A DNA stretch of 64,000 nt from Thiobacillus denitrificans (lineage in GTDB: Bacteria > Pseudomonadota > Gammaproteobacteria > Burkholderiales > Thiobacillaceae), in contig DHHQ01000027.1 in assembly GCA_002403375.1 (NCBI GenBank), positions 1 through 64,000 on the forward strand, read 5' to 3'. The first letter of the stretch is position 1, and every line of letters begins with the position of its first letter. Shown in pieces: positions 19,349 to 29,876 of the stretch. The position numbers and the translations under genes were made by a program. Below the pieces are notes generated by a model, which was not told the origin of the DNA, made no database searches, and was given only the letters and a program-made list of their open reading frames with translations.

Positions 19349-20095
19349 CTACGCGTGATGCACGACGAAGGCCAACTCGGTGGTGAAGTTGCCGACCCCG
19401 CGGTGGTTGGTGAGCGTCCAGCCGGTCTCCTTCAGATGACGGGTCAACTGGCGCGTCATCTCCGGGTTGCCGCAGACCATGACGCGGTCCTGCTCGGGAT
19501 CGGGTGCCGGCAGGCCGAGCCGGCGCGACAGCTCGCCGGAACGGAACAGGTCGCCGCCGCGCTGCGCCGTCGCGAAACGCTCGCGGGTGACCGTCGGCAC
19601 GTAATGCAGCCGCGGCCGGTGCATCGCCTCGATCTCGTCCCGATACGCCAGCTCGGCCGCGGTGCGCACCGAATGCACCAGCACGACCTCCTCGAAGCGC
19701 GTGTAGAGCTGCGGATCGCGGATGAGGCTCATGAACGGTGCGAGCCCGGTGCCGGTGGCGAGCAGGTACAGCACGCGCCCCGGCAGCACGTGATGCAGCG
19801 TGAGGGTGCCGGTGGTCTTGTCGTTGACCCAGACCGTGTCGCCGGGCCGGATCTGGACCAGCCGGCTGGTGAGCGGGCCGTCCGGCACGTGGATGCTGAG
19901 GAATTCGAGATGGTCGCGGTCCGCGGTCGACACGATGGAATACGCGCGCGCCACCATGCGGCCTTCGCGCTTCAGGCCGATCGTGACGAATTCGCCGTTC
20001 TCGAACGCAAAGTCCTGGGGACGCGCGAGCGTGAAGCTGAACGTCCTGCCGGACCAGGGCCGCACCGACTGCACCGTCTGTTCGCTGTATGCCAT
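19349..20095 (-). CDS. fpr: Ferredoxin--NADP reductase
   Basis: 248 residues, subfamily I bacterial Fpr. FAD-binding R-A-Y-S-I-V-S, pyridine nucleotide motif GTGLAPFMSLIRD, and the CGNPEM motif are present. It moves electrons between NADPH and ferredoxin or flavodoxin. Start ATG 20095 gives the expected N-terminus; the upstream in-frame stretch is not homologous. An intergenic gap of 80 bases separates it from the rtcB stop. Confidence 0.93.
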   Translation of the reverse strand: MAYSEQTVQSVRPWSGRTFSFTLARPQDFAFENGEFVTIGLKREGRMVARAYSIVSTADRDHLEFLSIHVPDGPLTSRLVQIRPGDTVWVNDKTTGTLTLHHVLPGRVLYLLATGTGLAPFMSLIRDPQLYTRFEEVVLVHSVRTAAELAYRDEIEAMHRPRLHYVPTVTRERFATAQRGGDLFRSGELSRRLGLPAPDPEQDRVMVCGNPEMTRQLTRHLKETGWTLTNHRGVGNFTTELAFVVHHA

Positions 20096-20175
20096 GACTG
20101 AGCCTCCGCGGCGCGAATTCGGCGCCGCCACTTCCATTCGACGCCGCCGGCGCGATGCGGTTCCAGCGTGCGTGT

Positions 20176-21606
20176 TCAGCCCTTGATGCAGGCCAGCGGC
20201 CTGAGCCTGGCGACCTTGCGCGCCAGACCGGCGCGGTCGGCCGCCTCGACCACCGCGCTGACGTCCTTGTAGGCGCCGGGCGCCTCTTCGGCGACGCCGC
20301 GCAGCGAGGGGCTGCGGATCAGGATGCCCTGGCTGGCGAGCTCGTCGACCAGCGCCCGGCCATGCCACTGGCGGGTGGCCTGGTGGCGACTCATCGCGCG
20401 TCCCGCGCCGTGGCAGGCGGAACCGAACGACCTGGCCATGCTTTCCTCGGTGCCCACCAGGATGTACGAGGCCGTTCCCATGCTGCCGCCGATCAGCACC
20501 GGCTGGCCGACGTCGCGCAGCTCGGCGGGCAGCGAGGGGTGGCCCGGCCCGAAGGCGCGCGTGGCGCCCTTGCGATGCACGTAGAGGCGGCGCGAACTGC
20601 CGTCGACCGTGTGCCGCTCCTCCTTGCAGGTGTTGTGCGACACGTCGTAGATCAGCGTCAGGTGCGTGCCCGGGCAGACGTCGGCGAACACCTGGCGGGT
20701 CAGATGCGTGATCACCTGCCGGTTAGCCAGCGCGCAGTTGATCGCCGCGCGCATCGCGCCCAGATAGGCTTCGCCGACGGGCGAACGGATCGGCGCGCAG
20801 GCGAGCTCGCGGTCGGGCAGCTCGATGCCGTAGCCGGGGGCGGCCAGCACCATCTCGCGGAGGAACTCGGTGCCGATCTGGTGCCCGAGTCCGCGCGAGC
20901 CGCAATGGATGCTGACGACCACCTCCCCCTGCCGCAGGCGGAAGCGCTCGGCCGCCCGGGCATCGTAGATCTCGACGATTTCCTGCAGTTCGAGATAGTG
21001 GTTGCCGGAGCCGAGGGTGCCGATCTCGTCGCGCTGGCGCCGCTTGGCGTGCTCGGACACCCGGTCCGGCTCGGCGCCCGCCATGCAGCCGTGCTCCTCG
21101 ATGCGTTCGAGGTCGGCCGCGGTGCCGTAGCCGTGCTCGACCGCCCAGCGCGCGCCGCCGCGCAGCATCGCGTCCATCTGCACGGCGTTGAGGCGCAGCT
21201 GGCCGGTGCTGCCGACACCTGCGGGAATGCGGGCGAACAGGCGGTCGGCGAGGCGCGCCTTGATGGGTGCGATCTCCGCGGCCGTGAGGCCGGTGTGCAG
21301 GGTGCGCACCCCGCAGGAAATGTCGAAGCCCACTCCTCCCGCCGACACCACGCCGCCCGCGTCGGGGTCGAACGCCGCCACCCCGCCGATCGGGAAGCCG
21401 TAGCCCCAGTGGGCGTCGGGCATGGCGTAGGCCGCCTGCACGATCCCCGGCAGCGTGGCGACGTTGGTGACCTGCTCGAAGACCTTGTCGTCCATCTCGC
21501 GGATCAGCGCCTCGTCGGCATAGATCACCGCGGGCACGCGCATGCGGCCGAACGGCGCGATGCGCCATGCGTAATCCGCTACCCGCTCGAAGCTGTCAGG
21601 ATTCAT
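20176..21606 (-). CDS. rtcB: RNA-splicing ligase RtcB
   Basis: 476 residues. GTP-dependent ligase joining RNA 2',3'-cyclic phosphate or 3'-phosphate ends to 5'-OH ends. All key residues appear in place: Asp95 and Cys98 in GFDISCGVR, Asn202/His203 in GSGNHYLE, His234 in SIHCGSRG, His324 in DVSHNTCKEE, and the guanylylated His399 in ACHGAGR. Start ATG 21606 lies one base after the stop of the fused cca-archease gene (TGACATG), so the two are translated together. That neighbour supplies the archease cofactor RtcB commonly uses. Confidence 0.96.
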   Translation of the reverse strand: MNPDSFERVADYAWRIAPFGRMRVPAVIYADEALIREMDDKVFEQVTNVATLPGIVQAAYAMPDAHWGYGFPIGGVAAFDPDAGGVVSAGGVGFDISCGVRTLHTGLTAAEIAPIKARLADRLFARIPAGVGSTGQLRLNAVQMDAMLRGGARWAVEHGYGTAADLERIEEHGCMAGAEPDRVSEHAKRRQRDEIGTLGSGNHYLELQEIVEIYDARAAERFRLRQGEVVVSIHCGSRGLGHQIGTEFLREMVLAAPGYGIELPDRELACAPIRSPVGEAYLGAMRAAINCALANRQVITHLTRQVFADVCPGTHLTLIYDVSHNTCKEERHTVDGSSRRLYVHRKGATRAFGPGHPSLPAELRDVGQPVLIGGSMGTASYILVGTEESMARSFGSACHGAGRAMSRHQATRQWHGRALVDELASQGILIRSPSLRGVAEEAPGAYKDVSAVVEAADRAGLARKVARLRPLACIKG

Positions 21607-21607
21607 G

Positions 21608-23233
21608 TCACACGTCCACCACGCACTGCGCCAGCCAGCGGCCCGTTTCATCCTGGCCGGCCCTCAGTTCAGTATAGGTGGCGCCCTTGATCTCGACCGC
21701 CGGCTGGTGCCGCGCCAAATCGACCGCCTCGCCCCAGGCGGTCGCACGCAGGCGATTCCCGTCGAGGGCGACGTCGAAGCGGCCGAACAGCATGTGGCGC
21801 GCGGCCATTTCCAGGACCAGCGCGTTCAGCCAGTCGACCAGCAGCAGCTCGGCGTCGGGCGCCTCGCATGCGATCTCGACCGGCTCGGCCGCCGCGATGC
21901 TGGCGGGATCGCTGACGACCGCGACCATCGCCAGCGCGGCCTGCTCGAACGCGGCGGCGAGCGTCGGGCCGATGCCGCGCACCCCCATGTCGGCCTGATG
22001 CGGGAAGTGCTCCCAGTGCGGCGCGGCGGCGCGCCATGCGGCGACGGCCTCGGCGCGCGCCTGGAAAATCGCCTCCCGGATGCGCGCGGGATCGGCGCGA
22101 CGCGCCACCGCGCCAGCGTCGATCGTCTGTGCCGCGGCGAGCGCCTGCCGCAGGAAGTCGGGCGCTGGAAACGGCCGGGTCTCGTAACCCGGGCGGCCAC
22201 GGAAATCGCACTCGCACGCCAGCAGCAAATCGTCGAAGCGCGCCGGGCGCCTGAAGGCGTCGACCCGCTCCAGCAGTTCGACGACAGTACCGGGGCGCAG
22301 TTCGAGGGCGCGGTGCACCTTGCCGTGCTCGCGCGCGACCGCGATGGCGAGCTCGCGGCAATCGACCGGTGCCCGGACGCGCTCGCACAGGGCGCGCACC
22401 AGCTCCGTGCCGGCAGCCTCGTGGCCGTGGTGGGCCGGCCACAGCTCGGGCGGGGTGACGCCCTTGCCGAGGTCGTGGGTGAGCGCGGCGAAGCGCACCG
22501 CCAGGGGGCAGCCGTGGCGGGCGGCCCAGTCGACGACGAGCATGACATGCTCGCCGGTGTCGATTTCGGGATGGTGGGCGGGCTGCTGCGGCACGCCGAA
22601 CAGGCGGTCGATCTCCGGGAACAGTCGCGCCAGCGCCCCGCATTCGCGCAGCACCCGGAACATGCGCGAGGGTTGCGCTTCCATCAGGCCGCGCGCCACC
22701 TCCTGCCACACGCGCTCGGGCACCAGCGCGTCGACCTCGCCGCTGTCGACCATCCGGCGCATCAGCGCCACAGTCTCGGGCGCCACGGAGAAGTCGGAGA
22801 AGCGGGCGGCGAAGCGGGCCACGCGCAGGATGCGCACCGGATCCTCGGCGAACGCCTCGCTGACGTGGCGGAAGGTCTTCGCCTCGAGATCGCGCTGCCC
22901 GCCGTAGGGGTCGACCAGGACGCCCGCCTCGTCCTCGGCGATCGCGTTGATGGTGAGGTCGCGCCGCCGCAGGTCCTCCTCGAGCGTGACCTCCGGCGCC
23001 GCGTAGACGGTGAAACCCTTGTAGCCACGCCCCGACTTGCGCTCGGTGCGCGCAAGCGCGTATTCCTCGTGGGTGGCCGGGTGGAGAAAAACCGGGAAAT
23101 CCTTGCCGACCGGCTGGAAGCCCTGCGCGAGCATGTCCTCCGGCGTCGCGCCGACGACGACGTGGTCGCGGTCGACCACCGGGCGCCCCAGCAGCCGGTC
23201 GCGCACGGCGCCGCCGACGACGTAGGTCTTCAT
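21608..23233 (-). CDS. cca: CCA-adding tRNA nucleotidyltransferase fused to an archease domain
   Basis: 541 residues, against about 410 for ordinary bacterial Cca. Residues 1-400: nucleotidyltransferase with GGAVRD, catalytic Asp21/Asp23 (DRD), [27 protein letters not shown], and an HD domain (THDLGKG at 252-258). Residues 406-541 match archease: [12 protein letters not shown] (Asp415 as metal ligand), a central VDWLNALV helix, [11 protein letters not shown], and the C-terminal VVDV with Asp540. The reading frame runs through without a break, so this is a true fusion and not adjacent genes. rtcB follows directly. Expected roles are CCA end synthesis or repair plus activation of RtcB. Confidence 0.9.
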   Translation of the reverse strand: MKTYVVGGAVRDRLLGRPVVDRDHVVVGATPEDMLAQGFQPVGKDFPVFLHPATHEEYALARTERKSGRGYKGFTVYAAPEVTLEEDLRRRDLTINAIAEDEAGVLVDPYGGQRDLEAKTFRHVSEAFAEDPVRILRVARFAARFSDFSVAPETVALMRRMVDSGEVDALVPERVWQEVARGLMEAQPSRMFRVLRECGALARLFPEIDRLFGVPQQPAHHPEIDTGEHVMLVVDWAARHGCPLAVRFAALTHDLGKGVTPPELWPAHHGHEAAGTELVRALCERVRAPVDCRELAIAVAREHGKVHRALELRPGTVVELLERVDAFRRPARFDDLLLACECDFRGRPGYETRPFPAPDFLRQALAAAQTIDAGAVARRADPARIREAIFQARAEAVAAWRAAAPHWEHFPHQADMGVRGIGPTLAAAFEQAALAMVAVVSDPASIAAAEPVEIACEAPDAELLLVDWLNALVLEMAARHMLFGRFDVALDGNRLRATAWGEAVDLARHQPAVEIKGATYTELRAGQDETGRWLAQCVVDV

Positions 23234-23249
23234 CGGGGCGCTCCGGCGT

Positions 23250-24290
23250 TCAGCGGCGGGCGCTCTCGCGGTAGTCCTCGTACCGCGCGCGCGGCGTGTC
23301 GTCGCGCAGGTATTCGGGCGCGATCGCTTCGAGCGCTGCCGGCTGGAAGCCGAACACCGGCGGCCAGCCGCCGCGGCAGACGTTGTCGACGCCCATCGCG
23401 TAATGGTTGTCGCGCGTCATCAGCTTCCTGCCGGGCTTCCATTCCAGCGCCCACGCCTGGAGGTACGACGCCCACTTGCCGAGCGGAATGATCGCCCGCG
23501 GCTTGCCGATGACTTCGCCCACGTAGCGCACCAGTTCCTGCAGGGTGTAAACCTTCGGGCCGCACAGTTCGTAGGTCTGGCCGTAGGTCGCGGGGGTGTC
23601 GAGACTGTCGGCGTAGGCGCGCGCGACGTCCTCGACGAAGACCGGGGCGAAGCGCGCACCCGCGTTGGCGAGCGGGACGAGCGGAAAGGCCTTGAGCAGG
23701 CCGGAGAACATCGACAGGAAGGAATCGCCGCGGCCGAAGATGACCGACGGCCGGAAGACGGTGACGTCGAGGCCATAGCCGTGGACGAACTTGGGGCCGT
23801 TGAGGTACCAGTTCTCGTGCTCGATGTGGTGGCGGGCCGCCTCGCGCACCAGCGCCTCGCCGATGCCCTTCGAGCGCTGGTAAGCCGAACGCGAGGTGGC
23901 GTCGGCGCCGAGTGCGCTCATGTGCAGCAGGCGATGCACGCCCGCCTCGCCCATGGCATGGAGAACCTTGCGCGGCAGCTCGACGTGGACCCGCTGAAAG
24001 TCGCCGCGGCGTGCGCTCGGCAGGTCGATACGGCCGACCTTGCCCTCGTGCAGGATGCCGACCAGGTTGACGACGGCGTCCATGCCGCGGAACTGGCGGA
24101 TCAGCTCCTGCTGGTCGTGTACGTCGGCCTCGACCACCTCCACCGTCGGCAGCAGGATAAGTTCCTTGGCCTGTTCGCGACGGCGTGACAGCACGCGGAC
24201 CTGGAGGCCCCGGGCGGCGAGCAGGCTGACGAGATGGCTGCCGACGAAGCCGGAGCCGCCGAGGATGCAGATGCGTTCGATTTTCTTCAT
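23250..24290 (-). CDS. Complex I NDUFA9-subunit-family NAD(P)-binding protein
   Basis: 346 residues. Atypical short-chain dehydrogenase with the Rossmann motif [11 protein letters not shown] and the active-site-like YQRSKGIGE (Y-x-x-x-K). The C-terminal half matches the NDUFA9/YbjT-like group, implicated in complex I or in quinone or isoprenoid metabolism; the exact reaction is not known. Its stop is 16 bases before cca-archease, so it probably heads that transcript. Confidence 0.85.
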   Translation of the reverse strand: MKKIERICILGGSGFVGSHLVSLLAARGLQVRVLSRRREQAKELILLPTVEVVEADVHDQQELIRQFRGMDAVVNLVGILHEGKVGRIDLPSARRGDFQRVHVELPRKVLHAMGEAGVHRLLHMSALGADATSRSAYQRSKGIGEALVREAARHHIEHENWYLNGPKFVHGYGLDVTVFRPSVIFGRGDSFLSMFSGLLKAFPLVPLANAGARFAPVFVEDVARAYADSLDTPATYGQTYELCGPKVYTLQELVRYVGEVIGKPRAIIPLGKWASYLQAWALEWKPGRKLMTRDNHYAMGVDNVCRGGWPPVFGFQPAALEAIAPEYLRDDTPRARYEDYRESARR

Positions 24291-24327
24291 GGGAGCGTTC
24301 GTTTCCTTGTGTCGGGCGCAGCCGATT

Positions 24328-26289
24328 CTAGTCGCCCGCCTCGCCGAGTTCCAGCGGCAGGTCGCCCCCGGCCAGGGACACGCTCGGCGCGGCGCGCGGC
24401 GGCACCGTTCCGAGGCGGTCCCGCAGCAGCACCGAAGGCTGGCCGAAACGCTGGGCGTAGTACATGGCGTTGCTCATCACCTTCTTGACGTAGTCGCGGG
24501 TCTCGGCGAACGGAATCGACTCGATGTAGATCGCCGCCTCCATCGGCCGGCTGTCGCGCCAGCGCTGCGCGCGGCCCGGGCCGGCGTTGTAGCCCGCGGT
24601 CGCGAGCACCGGCGAGCCGTCGAGGCTGTCCTGCACGTGCTTCAGGTAGTAGGCGCCGAAGCGGATGTTCTTCGCCGGGTCCTGCATCTCGCGCGGATGG
24701 AAGCGCTGGATTCCCAGCCGCTTGGCGACCCAGCGCGCAGTGTCGGGCATGATCTGCATCAGGCCGGAGGCGCCGACGCTCGAGCGCGCGACGTTGACGA
24801 AGCGGCTCTCCTGCCGCATCAGGCCGAACACCCAGGCCTCGTCGATCTGGTTGTCGCGCGCCGCCTGCTGCGCCAGCTCACGATAGGGCGCGAGGAAGCG
24901 CAGTTCGAAGTCGTGCAGCTCGCGGGTGCGTTCGGCGGTGTTGATCGCGCGGTCGTACCACTCCTTGCGGCGCGCGAGTTCGGCAGCCGCGAGCAGCTGG
25001 GGATCGGAAAACCCCTGGATCGCCCAGTTCCACTCCAGGCCGGCCTCGCTGCGCAAACCGAGATCGAACAGCGCGAGCGCACGTGCGATCCCGGGATGGC
25101 GGGCCACTTCGGAGAGCTGGTCGCCGCCCGCCTTGCGCTCGGCGGGCGGCGCCTGCAGCACCGGACCGAGCTCCTCCTGCGCCAGCTGGCCGTAGTAGTG
25201 ATGCTCGCGCGACAGCTCCTGGAACAGCGGAACCGCCGCCGCGCGCTGGCCGCGTGCCTGCAGCGCGCGCGCGCGCCAGTAGCGCCAGACGGGCTCCGCC
25301 CGCGCTTTCTCGCCCATGCTGTCGATCGCCTGCTGTACGGTCTGCCAGTCGCCGGCGCGCAGGGCCGCGCGCGCCCACCACTCGCGCTGGAAGTCGTTCA
25401 GCGCGACCGGGCCGGCTTCGCGGAACCAGGCTAGGGCCGACGATTCGTGGCGGCGCGCGGCCCAGGTCGCCAGGCGCGCCCAGGCGACGCGCAGGTCTTC
25501 CGGCGCGAGCTGTTCGGACAGCGCACGCAGCGCCTGCTCGGCCGGCGTGGACGCCTGCCGCGCCAGCCGGTCGAGCGCGTACAGCGCGATCTCGCGGTCG
25601 CCGCGCCGGCCGAGGTCCAGCGTGCCGGCGTTCAGGAGCCGCGCCGGGTCGCGCCCGGCCTCGTCGAGCAGGGCGACGGCGGGCCGCTGCGTCTCGGGAA
25701 GTCCATCGGCGACGGCGCGGGCGACCCCGGCGTTGCCGGCCTCCAGCGCCAGCCGCAGGCGTCGCCAGCGCTCTTCCGCACCGATCAGCCCGGCGTCGGC
25801 CAGCTGCGCGAAAAGCTGCGTGCAGGCCGGGGGCAGGTCACGCCCGGTGAACCACAGCGCCACCGCCTCGCGCTGACGGCTGCGATTCCCGAGCGCCCAT
25901 TCGGCCCGGTAGGCGAGGCAGTGATGCGTGATCTCGGGTCTCTGCAGGCGCGGGTACTCCGTCAGGTAGCGCGACCAGGCCTCGCGCGCACCGAGTGATT
26001 TCAGCCATTCGGCACGCAGCGCCTCGGCGAGGCGGCTGCCGGGATGGCGCGCCAGGAAGTCGGCGATGCGCGCGTCGTCGGTGCCGCTGGCGAGGACGAG
26101 GCCCCAGTATTCGACGTAGGGGGCGAGGACGTGGCCGGACGGCACCTCGCGCGCGGCGCGTTCCAGATCGGCGCGCTTGCCTGCCGCGTACGCCTGCTGC
26201 GCCTGCAGCACCGCGGCGTCCCCCGGCGCCGCCCGGGCGGGGGCGGCACACAGCGCGCCCAGCAGAATGAAACCGATGATCCGAAGCAT
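24328..26289 (-). CDS. slt: Soluble lytic murein transglycosylase
   Basis: 653 residues with a signal peptide ending ARAAP, a long superhelical U/L domain of paired helices, and a C-terminal SLT lysozyme-like domain. The catalytic Glu lies in MRQESRF, followed by SSVGASGLMQIMPDTA and GYNAGPGR. It cleaves peptidoglycan between MurNAc and GlcNAc in the periplasm, giving anhydro ends. The start at ATG 26289 places the signal peptide correctly. Confidence 0.95.
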   Translation of the reverse strand: MLRIIGFILLGALCAAPARAAPGDAAVLQAQQAYAAGKRADLERAAREVPSGHVLAPYVEYWGLVLASGTDDARIADFLARHPGSRLAEALRAEWLKSLGAREAWSRYLTEYPRLQRPEITHHCLAYRAEWALGNRSRQREAVALWFTGRDLPPACTQLFAQLADAGLIGAEERWRRLRLALEAGNAGVARAVADGLPETQRPAVALLDEAGRDPARLLNAGTLDLGRRGDREIALYALDRLARQASTPAEQALRALSEQLAPEDLRVAWARLATWAARRHESSALAWFREAGPVALNDFQREWWARAALRAGDWQTVQQAIDSMGEKARAEPVWRYWRARALQARGQRAAAVPLFQELSREHHYYGQLAQEELGPVLQAPPAERKAGGDQLSEVARHPGIARALALFDLGLRSEAGLEWNWAIQGFSDPQLLAAAELARRKEWYDRAINTAERTRELHDFELRFLAPYRELAQQAARDNQIDEAWVFGLMRQESRFVNVARSSVGASGLMQIMPDTARWVAKRLGIQRFHPREMQDPAKNIRFGAYYLKHVQDSLDGSPVLATAGYNAGPGRAQRWRDSRPMEAAIYIESIPFAETRDYVKKVMSNAMYYAQRFGQPSVLLRDRLGTVPPRAAPSVSLAGGDLPLELGEAGD

Positions 26290-26424
26290 GCTGTGAGGGT
26301 AGCACGCGAGCGCCGCCCGCCGCCTGAGCGGAATCCACCATCGCGCGGCGGCATCCGCTGTCATTCAAAGACGCGGCCCACGCGCTATAGTGAAGCCAGT
26401 CCGTCCCCCACCGAGGAGTTAGGC

Positions 26425-26613
26425 ATGACCCCCAACGTCGGCAATACCGATCGCATCATCCGCATCCTTGCAGGCATCGCGCTCATCGCCTGGGCGCTCG
26501 CCGGCGGTCCGGCCTGGGCCTGGATCGGCGTGCTGCCGCTCGCCACCGGCGTGTTCCGGTTCTGCCCGGCCTACCGGCTGCTCGGCATGAACACCTGCGG
26601 CACCAAGAAATGA
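26425..26613 (+). CDS. DUF2892/YgaP-like small inner membrane protein
   Basis: 62 residues with two hydrophobic segments (about 13-28 and 30-43), opening NVGNTDRIIRILAG and ending FCPAYRLLGMNTCG with two Cys, the standard pattern of DUF2892. GAGGAG sits before the ATG. It reads away from slt and its stop lies four bases from the convergent ilvA stop. In other bacteria such domains are fused to rhodanese; here it stands alone. Confidence 0.85.
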   Translation: MTPNVGNTDRIIRILAGIALIAWALAGGPAWAWIGVLPLATGVFRFCPAYRLLGMNTCGTKK

Positions 26614-26617
26614 CCGG

Positions 26618-28135
26618 TCAGGCCAGGAAAAGCTTGTAGGCCGGATTGCGGGATTCGTCCCAGTAGCGGTAGCCCAGTCCTTCCAGAAACTTCTGGAAGC
26701 TTGGCTTTTCGGCGTCCGGGACCTGGATCCCGACCAGCACACGTCCGTAGTCGGCGCCGTGGTTGCGGTAGTGGAACAGGCTGATGTTCCAGCCGCGGCT
26801 CATGCTCTGCAGGAACTGCATCAGCGCGCCGGGCCGCTCGGGGAATTCGAAGCGGTACAGCACCTCGTTGACCGCCTCCGGCGCGCGCCCGCCGACCAGA
26901 TGGCGGACGTGCAGCTTGGCCATTTCGTTGTCGGTGAGGTCGATCGCCTCAAGACCGTGGCGCTGCAGCAGGTCGACCACGCGCGCGCCCTCCCCCTCGC
27001 CCGGCACCGAAAGGCCGACGAACACGCGCGCCACGCTGGGGTCGGAATACCGGTAGTTGAACTCGGTGATGTTGCGCGCGCCCAGCAGGGCGCAGAAGTT
27101 CTTGAAACTGCCCGGCGTCTCGGGGATGGTGACCGCGAGCACGGCCTCGCGCTTCTCGCCGAGTTCGGCGCGCTCGGCTATGTAGCGCAGGCGGTCGAAG
27201 TTCATGTTGGCGCCCGACGCGACGGCCACGAGCGTCTTGCCGCGGAGCTTGTCGCCGGCGATCGCCGCCTTCAGCCCGGCGACCGACAGCGCGCCAGCCG
27301 GCTCGAGAATCGAGCGGGTGTCCTCGAACACGTCCTTGATCGCCGCGCAGATGGCGTCGTTGTTGACGCGGATCACCTCGTCGACATACAGCTGCGCCAG
27401 CCGGAAGGTTTCCTTGCCGACCTTCTTCACCGCCACGCCGTCGGCGAAGATGCCGACGCGCGGCAGCGTGATGCGCTCGCCCTTGCACAGCGAGCGCGCC
27501 ATCGAGTCGGCGTCCTCGGGCTCCACGCCGACGATGCGGATCTCCGGCCGCAGGCGCTTGATGTAGGCCGCCATGCCGGCGATCAGCCCGCCGCCCCCTA
27601 CCGGGACGTAGACCGCGTGGATCGGCCCTGGATGCTGGCGCAGCAGCTCCATCGCGACCGTCCCCTGCCCGGCGATGACGTCCGGGTCGTCGTAGGGATG
27701 GACGAAGGTGGCGCGGGCCTCCTTGGCGAATTTGGTGGCATGGGCGCAGGCCTCGTCGTAGTTGTCGCCGTGCAGGATCACCTGCGCACCGCGCGCCGCC
27801 ACCGCGTCCACCTTGATCTTGGGCGTGGTCGCCGGCATCACGATGGTCGCCGTCACCCCGAGCTTCTGCGCCGCCAGCGCCACGCCCTGCGCGTGATTGC
27901 CCGCCGACGCCGCCACCACCCCGCGTGCCATCTGGGCAGCCGTCAGCTTCGCCATCTTGTTGTAGGCCCCCCGGCACTTGAACGAGAACACCGGCTGCAG
28001 ATCCTCGCGCTTGAGCAGAATCCGGTTGCCGAGACGGCGTGACAGGTTGTGCGCGTCGTCGAGCGGCGACTCCACCGCGACGTCGTAGACGCGCGAGGTG
28101 AGGATGCGTTCGAGGTAGTCGTCAGGTTGGCTCAT
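26618..28135 (-). CDS. ilvA: Threonine ammonia-lyase, biosynthetic
   Basis: 505 residues, first step of isoleucine synthesis (threonine to 2-oxobutanoate). PLP-binding Lys53 in [11 protein letters not shown], phosphate-binding [10 protein letters not shown], and two ACT-like regulatory domains in the last 180 residues, consistent with feedback control by isoleucine. Start ATG 28135; it diverges from rpiA. Confidence 0.96.
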   Translation of the reverse strand: MSQPDDYLERILTSRVYDVAVESPLDDAHNLSRRLGNRILLKREDLQPVFSFKCRGAYNKMAKLTAAQMARGVVAASAGNHAQGVALAAQKLGVTATIVMPATTPKIKVDAVAARGAQVILHGDNYDEACAHATKFAKEARATFVHPYDDPDVIAGQGTVAMELLRQHPGPIHAVYVPVGGGGLIAGMAAYIKRLRPEIRIVGVEPEDADSMARSLCKGERITLPRVGIFADGVAVKKVGKETFRLAQLYVDEVIRVNNDAICAAIKDVFEDTRSILEPAGALSVAGLKAAIAGDKLRGKTLVAVASGANMNFDRLRYIAERAELGEKREAVLAVTIPETPGSFKNFCALLGARNITEFNYRYSDPSVARVFVGLSVPGEGEGARVVDLLQRHGLEAIDLTDNEMAKLHVRHLVGGRAPEAVNEVLYRFEFPERPGALMQFLQSMSRGWNISLFHYRNHGADYGRVLVGIQVPDAEKPSFQKFLEGLGYRYWDESRNPAYKLFLA

Positions 28136-28151
28136 GGCGGCGGGGCGAGGT

Positions 28152-28180
28152 TTGAAAAAAGGGGGCGATGCCGCTATCTT
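28152..28180 (+). promoter_or_regulatory. Sigma-70 promoter for rpiA
   Basis: TTGAAA at 28152 and TATCTT at 28175, spaced by 17 bases, ending 31 bases before the rpiA ATG. This is the best sigma-70 match in the divergent ilvA-rpiA gap. Confidence 0.6.
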
Positions 28181-28211
28181 AGCGGGCTGCATCCAAATCG
28201 ACGAAATCATC

Positions 28212-28868
28212 ATGACCCAGGACGAAATGAAGCAAGCCGTGGCGCGTGCCGCGGTGGAATACGCCAAGAGCGGCATCATCGGCGTCGGCACCGGCTCGAC
28301 CGCCAACTACTTCATCGACGCGCTGGCCGAGGTGAAGGGCCGCATCGACGGCGCCGTGGCGAGCTCGGAAGCCACCGCCGCCCGCCTGAAAAGTCATGGC
28401 ATCGACGTGCTCGACCTCAACAGCGTGGGCGAGCTGGAGATCTACGTCGACGGCGCCGACGAAATCACCGAGCATTTCGCGATGGTGAAGGGCGGCGGCG
28501 GCGCGCTGACGCGGGAGAAGATCGTCGCGGCATGCAGCAAGAAGTTCATCTGCATCGCCGACGAATCCAAGCTGGTCGGCGTCCTCGGCAAGTTCCCGCT
28601 GCCGGTCGAAGTGATCCCGATGGCGCGCTCCTACGTCGCGCGCGAGCTGGTGAAGCTGGGCGGGCAACCCAGATTGAGAGAAGGCTTCACCACCGACAAC
28701 GGCAACCTGATCCTCGACGTCCACGGCATGTCCATCGTCGACCCGGTGTCGCTGGAAACCGCGATCAACCAGATCGTCGGCGTGGTCACCAACGGCCTGT
28801 TCGCGCGCCGTGGCGCCGACGTCCTGCTGCTCGGCACCCCCGGCGGCGTCAAGTCCTACAAGAAGTAA
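28212..28868 (+). CDS. rpiA: Ribose-5-phosphate isomerase A
   Basis: 218 residues, interconverts ribose 5-phosphate and ribulose 5-phosphate in the pentose phosphate and Calvin pathways. Motifs [19 protein letters not shown] and [13 protein letters not shown] carry the active-site residues of RpiA. Full length. The stop is three bases from the convergent yacG stop. Confidence 0.96.
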   Translation: MTQDEMKQAVARAAVEYAKSGIIGVGTGSTANYFIDALAEVKGRIDGAVASSEATAARLKSHGIDVLDLNSVGELEIYVDGADEITEHFAMVKGGGGALTREKIVAACSKKFICIADESKLVGVLGKFPLPVEVIPMARSYVARELVKLGGQPRLREGFTTDNGNLILDVHGMSIVDPVSLETAINQIVGVVTNGLFARRGADVLLLGTPGGVKSYKK

Positions 28869-28871
28869 GTC

Positions 28872-29072
28872 CTACTGCGGCTGCTGCGGGGCCCCGTCTT
28901 CGGGTTCCTGCTCCTCGGCGGGCACCCGGTATTTTTCGGTCGCCCACTGCCCGAGGTCGATCAGCTTGCAGCGCTCGCTGCAGAAAGGCTTCCAGCGGTT
29001 TTCCGGAACCCACGCCACGGCCGTGCCGCAGGTCGGGCACGCCACGACGGGAGCTTTGGCGGGCGTCTTCAC
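28872..29072 (-). CDS. yacG: DNA gyrase inhibitor YacG
   Basis: 66-residue zinc protein with CPTCG and [12 protein letters not shown], the four Cys ligands of the family, and the following W-A-T-E-K-Y-R-V motif. GTG 29072 overlaps the zapD stop (GTGA). YacG homologues bind GyrB and inhibit gyrase. It is the last gene of the pilB-to-yacG string. Confidence 0.93.
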   Translation of the reverse strand: MKTPAKAPVVACPTCGTAVAWVPENRWKPFCSERCKLIDLGQWATEKYRVPAEEQEPEDGAPQQPQ

Positions 29073-29824
29073 AGCGTGCAGAAGGTCAGTTCGAAATCGA
29101 TCGGCTCGACGCTGCAGCTCCGCTGCACCCCGTATCCCGCGTGCACGAAACGGATGTTGAGCATGTACTTGTTGGCCGAGATTTCGGGCACGCACGGCAG
29201 GTCGTCGGCCAGCGTGACCCGGATCAGGTGCGGATTGCGTGATTCCAGCATGCGCTGGTAGCTGCCGTTGCTCGCACGCTGCCGTTCGGACTGGCCGCTG
29301 TCGCGCAGCAGGCCGAGCACGATGCCGATCGCCGAGCGTATCGGCGAAAACGGCGCGAGCCAGCCGCGCAGCTGGGCGATGCGATCATCGGCCGCATGAT
29401 GCTGCCAGTAGTGATACGACGGCAGGTCGAATTCGCACATCCCGCCCGGGATGGCGGCGCGCTGCTTGATGGACATCAGCCACTCGTCCTCGCGCAGGTG
29501 CTGTCCCACCTTGCCGGGCAGCCGGTAGATGCCGTGATGCGCCTTCTCGATCGCCGCCAGCACGTTTTCCAGCGCACTGCCCTGCACCTGCGGATTGCCG
29601 CGCAATGCGGACAGCACCGCCTTCTGGCGGTCGAGTTCCTGCAGCAGGTCGGACTTGAGATCGGCGCGCGCTGCCACCTCCGACATTTCGAACAGCGTCA
29701 GCAAGGCGGCGTGGTGCGAGGGCGCGGCGGGCGACGCGACGTACGCGTCGAAGCGGTCGAACAGGTCTTCGAGCCGCAACAGCGTACGGATACGTTCGCT
29801 CAGGGGATATTCGTAATGGATCAC
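29069..29824 (-). CDS. zapD: Cell division protein ZapD
   Basis: 251 residues, starting at a [25 protein letters not shown] is the signature of ZapD (YacF). It crosslinks FtsZ filaments at the septum. Located between coaE and yacG, as in many Proteobacteria. Confidence 0.94.
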   Translation of the reverse strand: MIHYEYPLSERIRTLLRLEDLFDRFDAYVASPAAPSHHAALLTLFEMSEVAARADLKSDLLQELDRQKAVLSALRGNPQVQGSALENVLAAIEKAHHGIYRLPGKVGQHLREDEWLMSIKQRAAIPGGMCEFDLPSYHYWQHHAADDRIAQLRGWLAPFSPIRSAIGIVLGLLRDSGQSERQRASNGSYQRMLESRNPHLIRVTLADDLPCVPEISANKYMLNIRFVHAGYGVQRSCSVEPIDFELTFCTL

Positions 29825-29876
29825 GCCGCGCCGTAGTCGTCTGGATGCGGCGATTGTCCCCGATCGGGCTGAAAAA

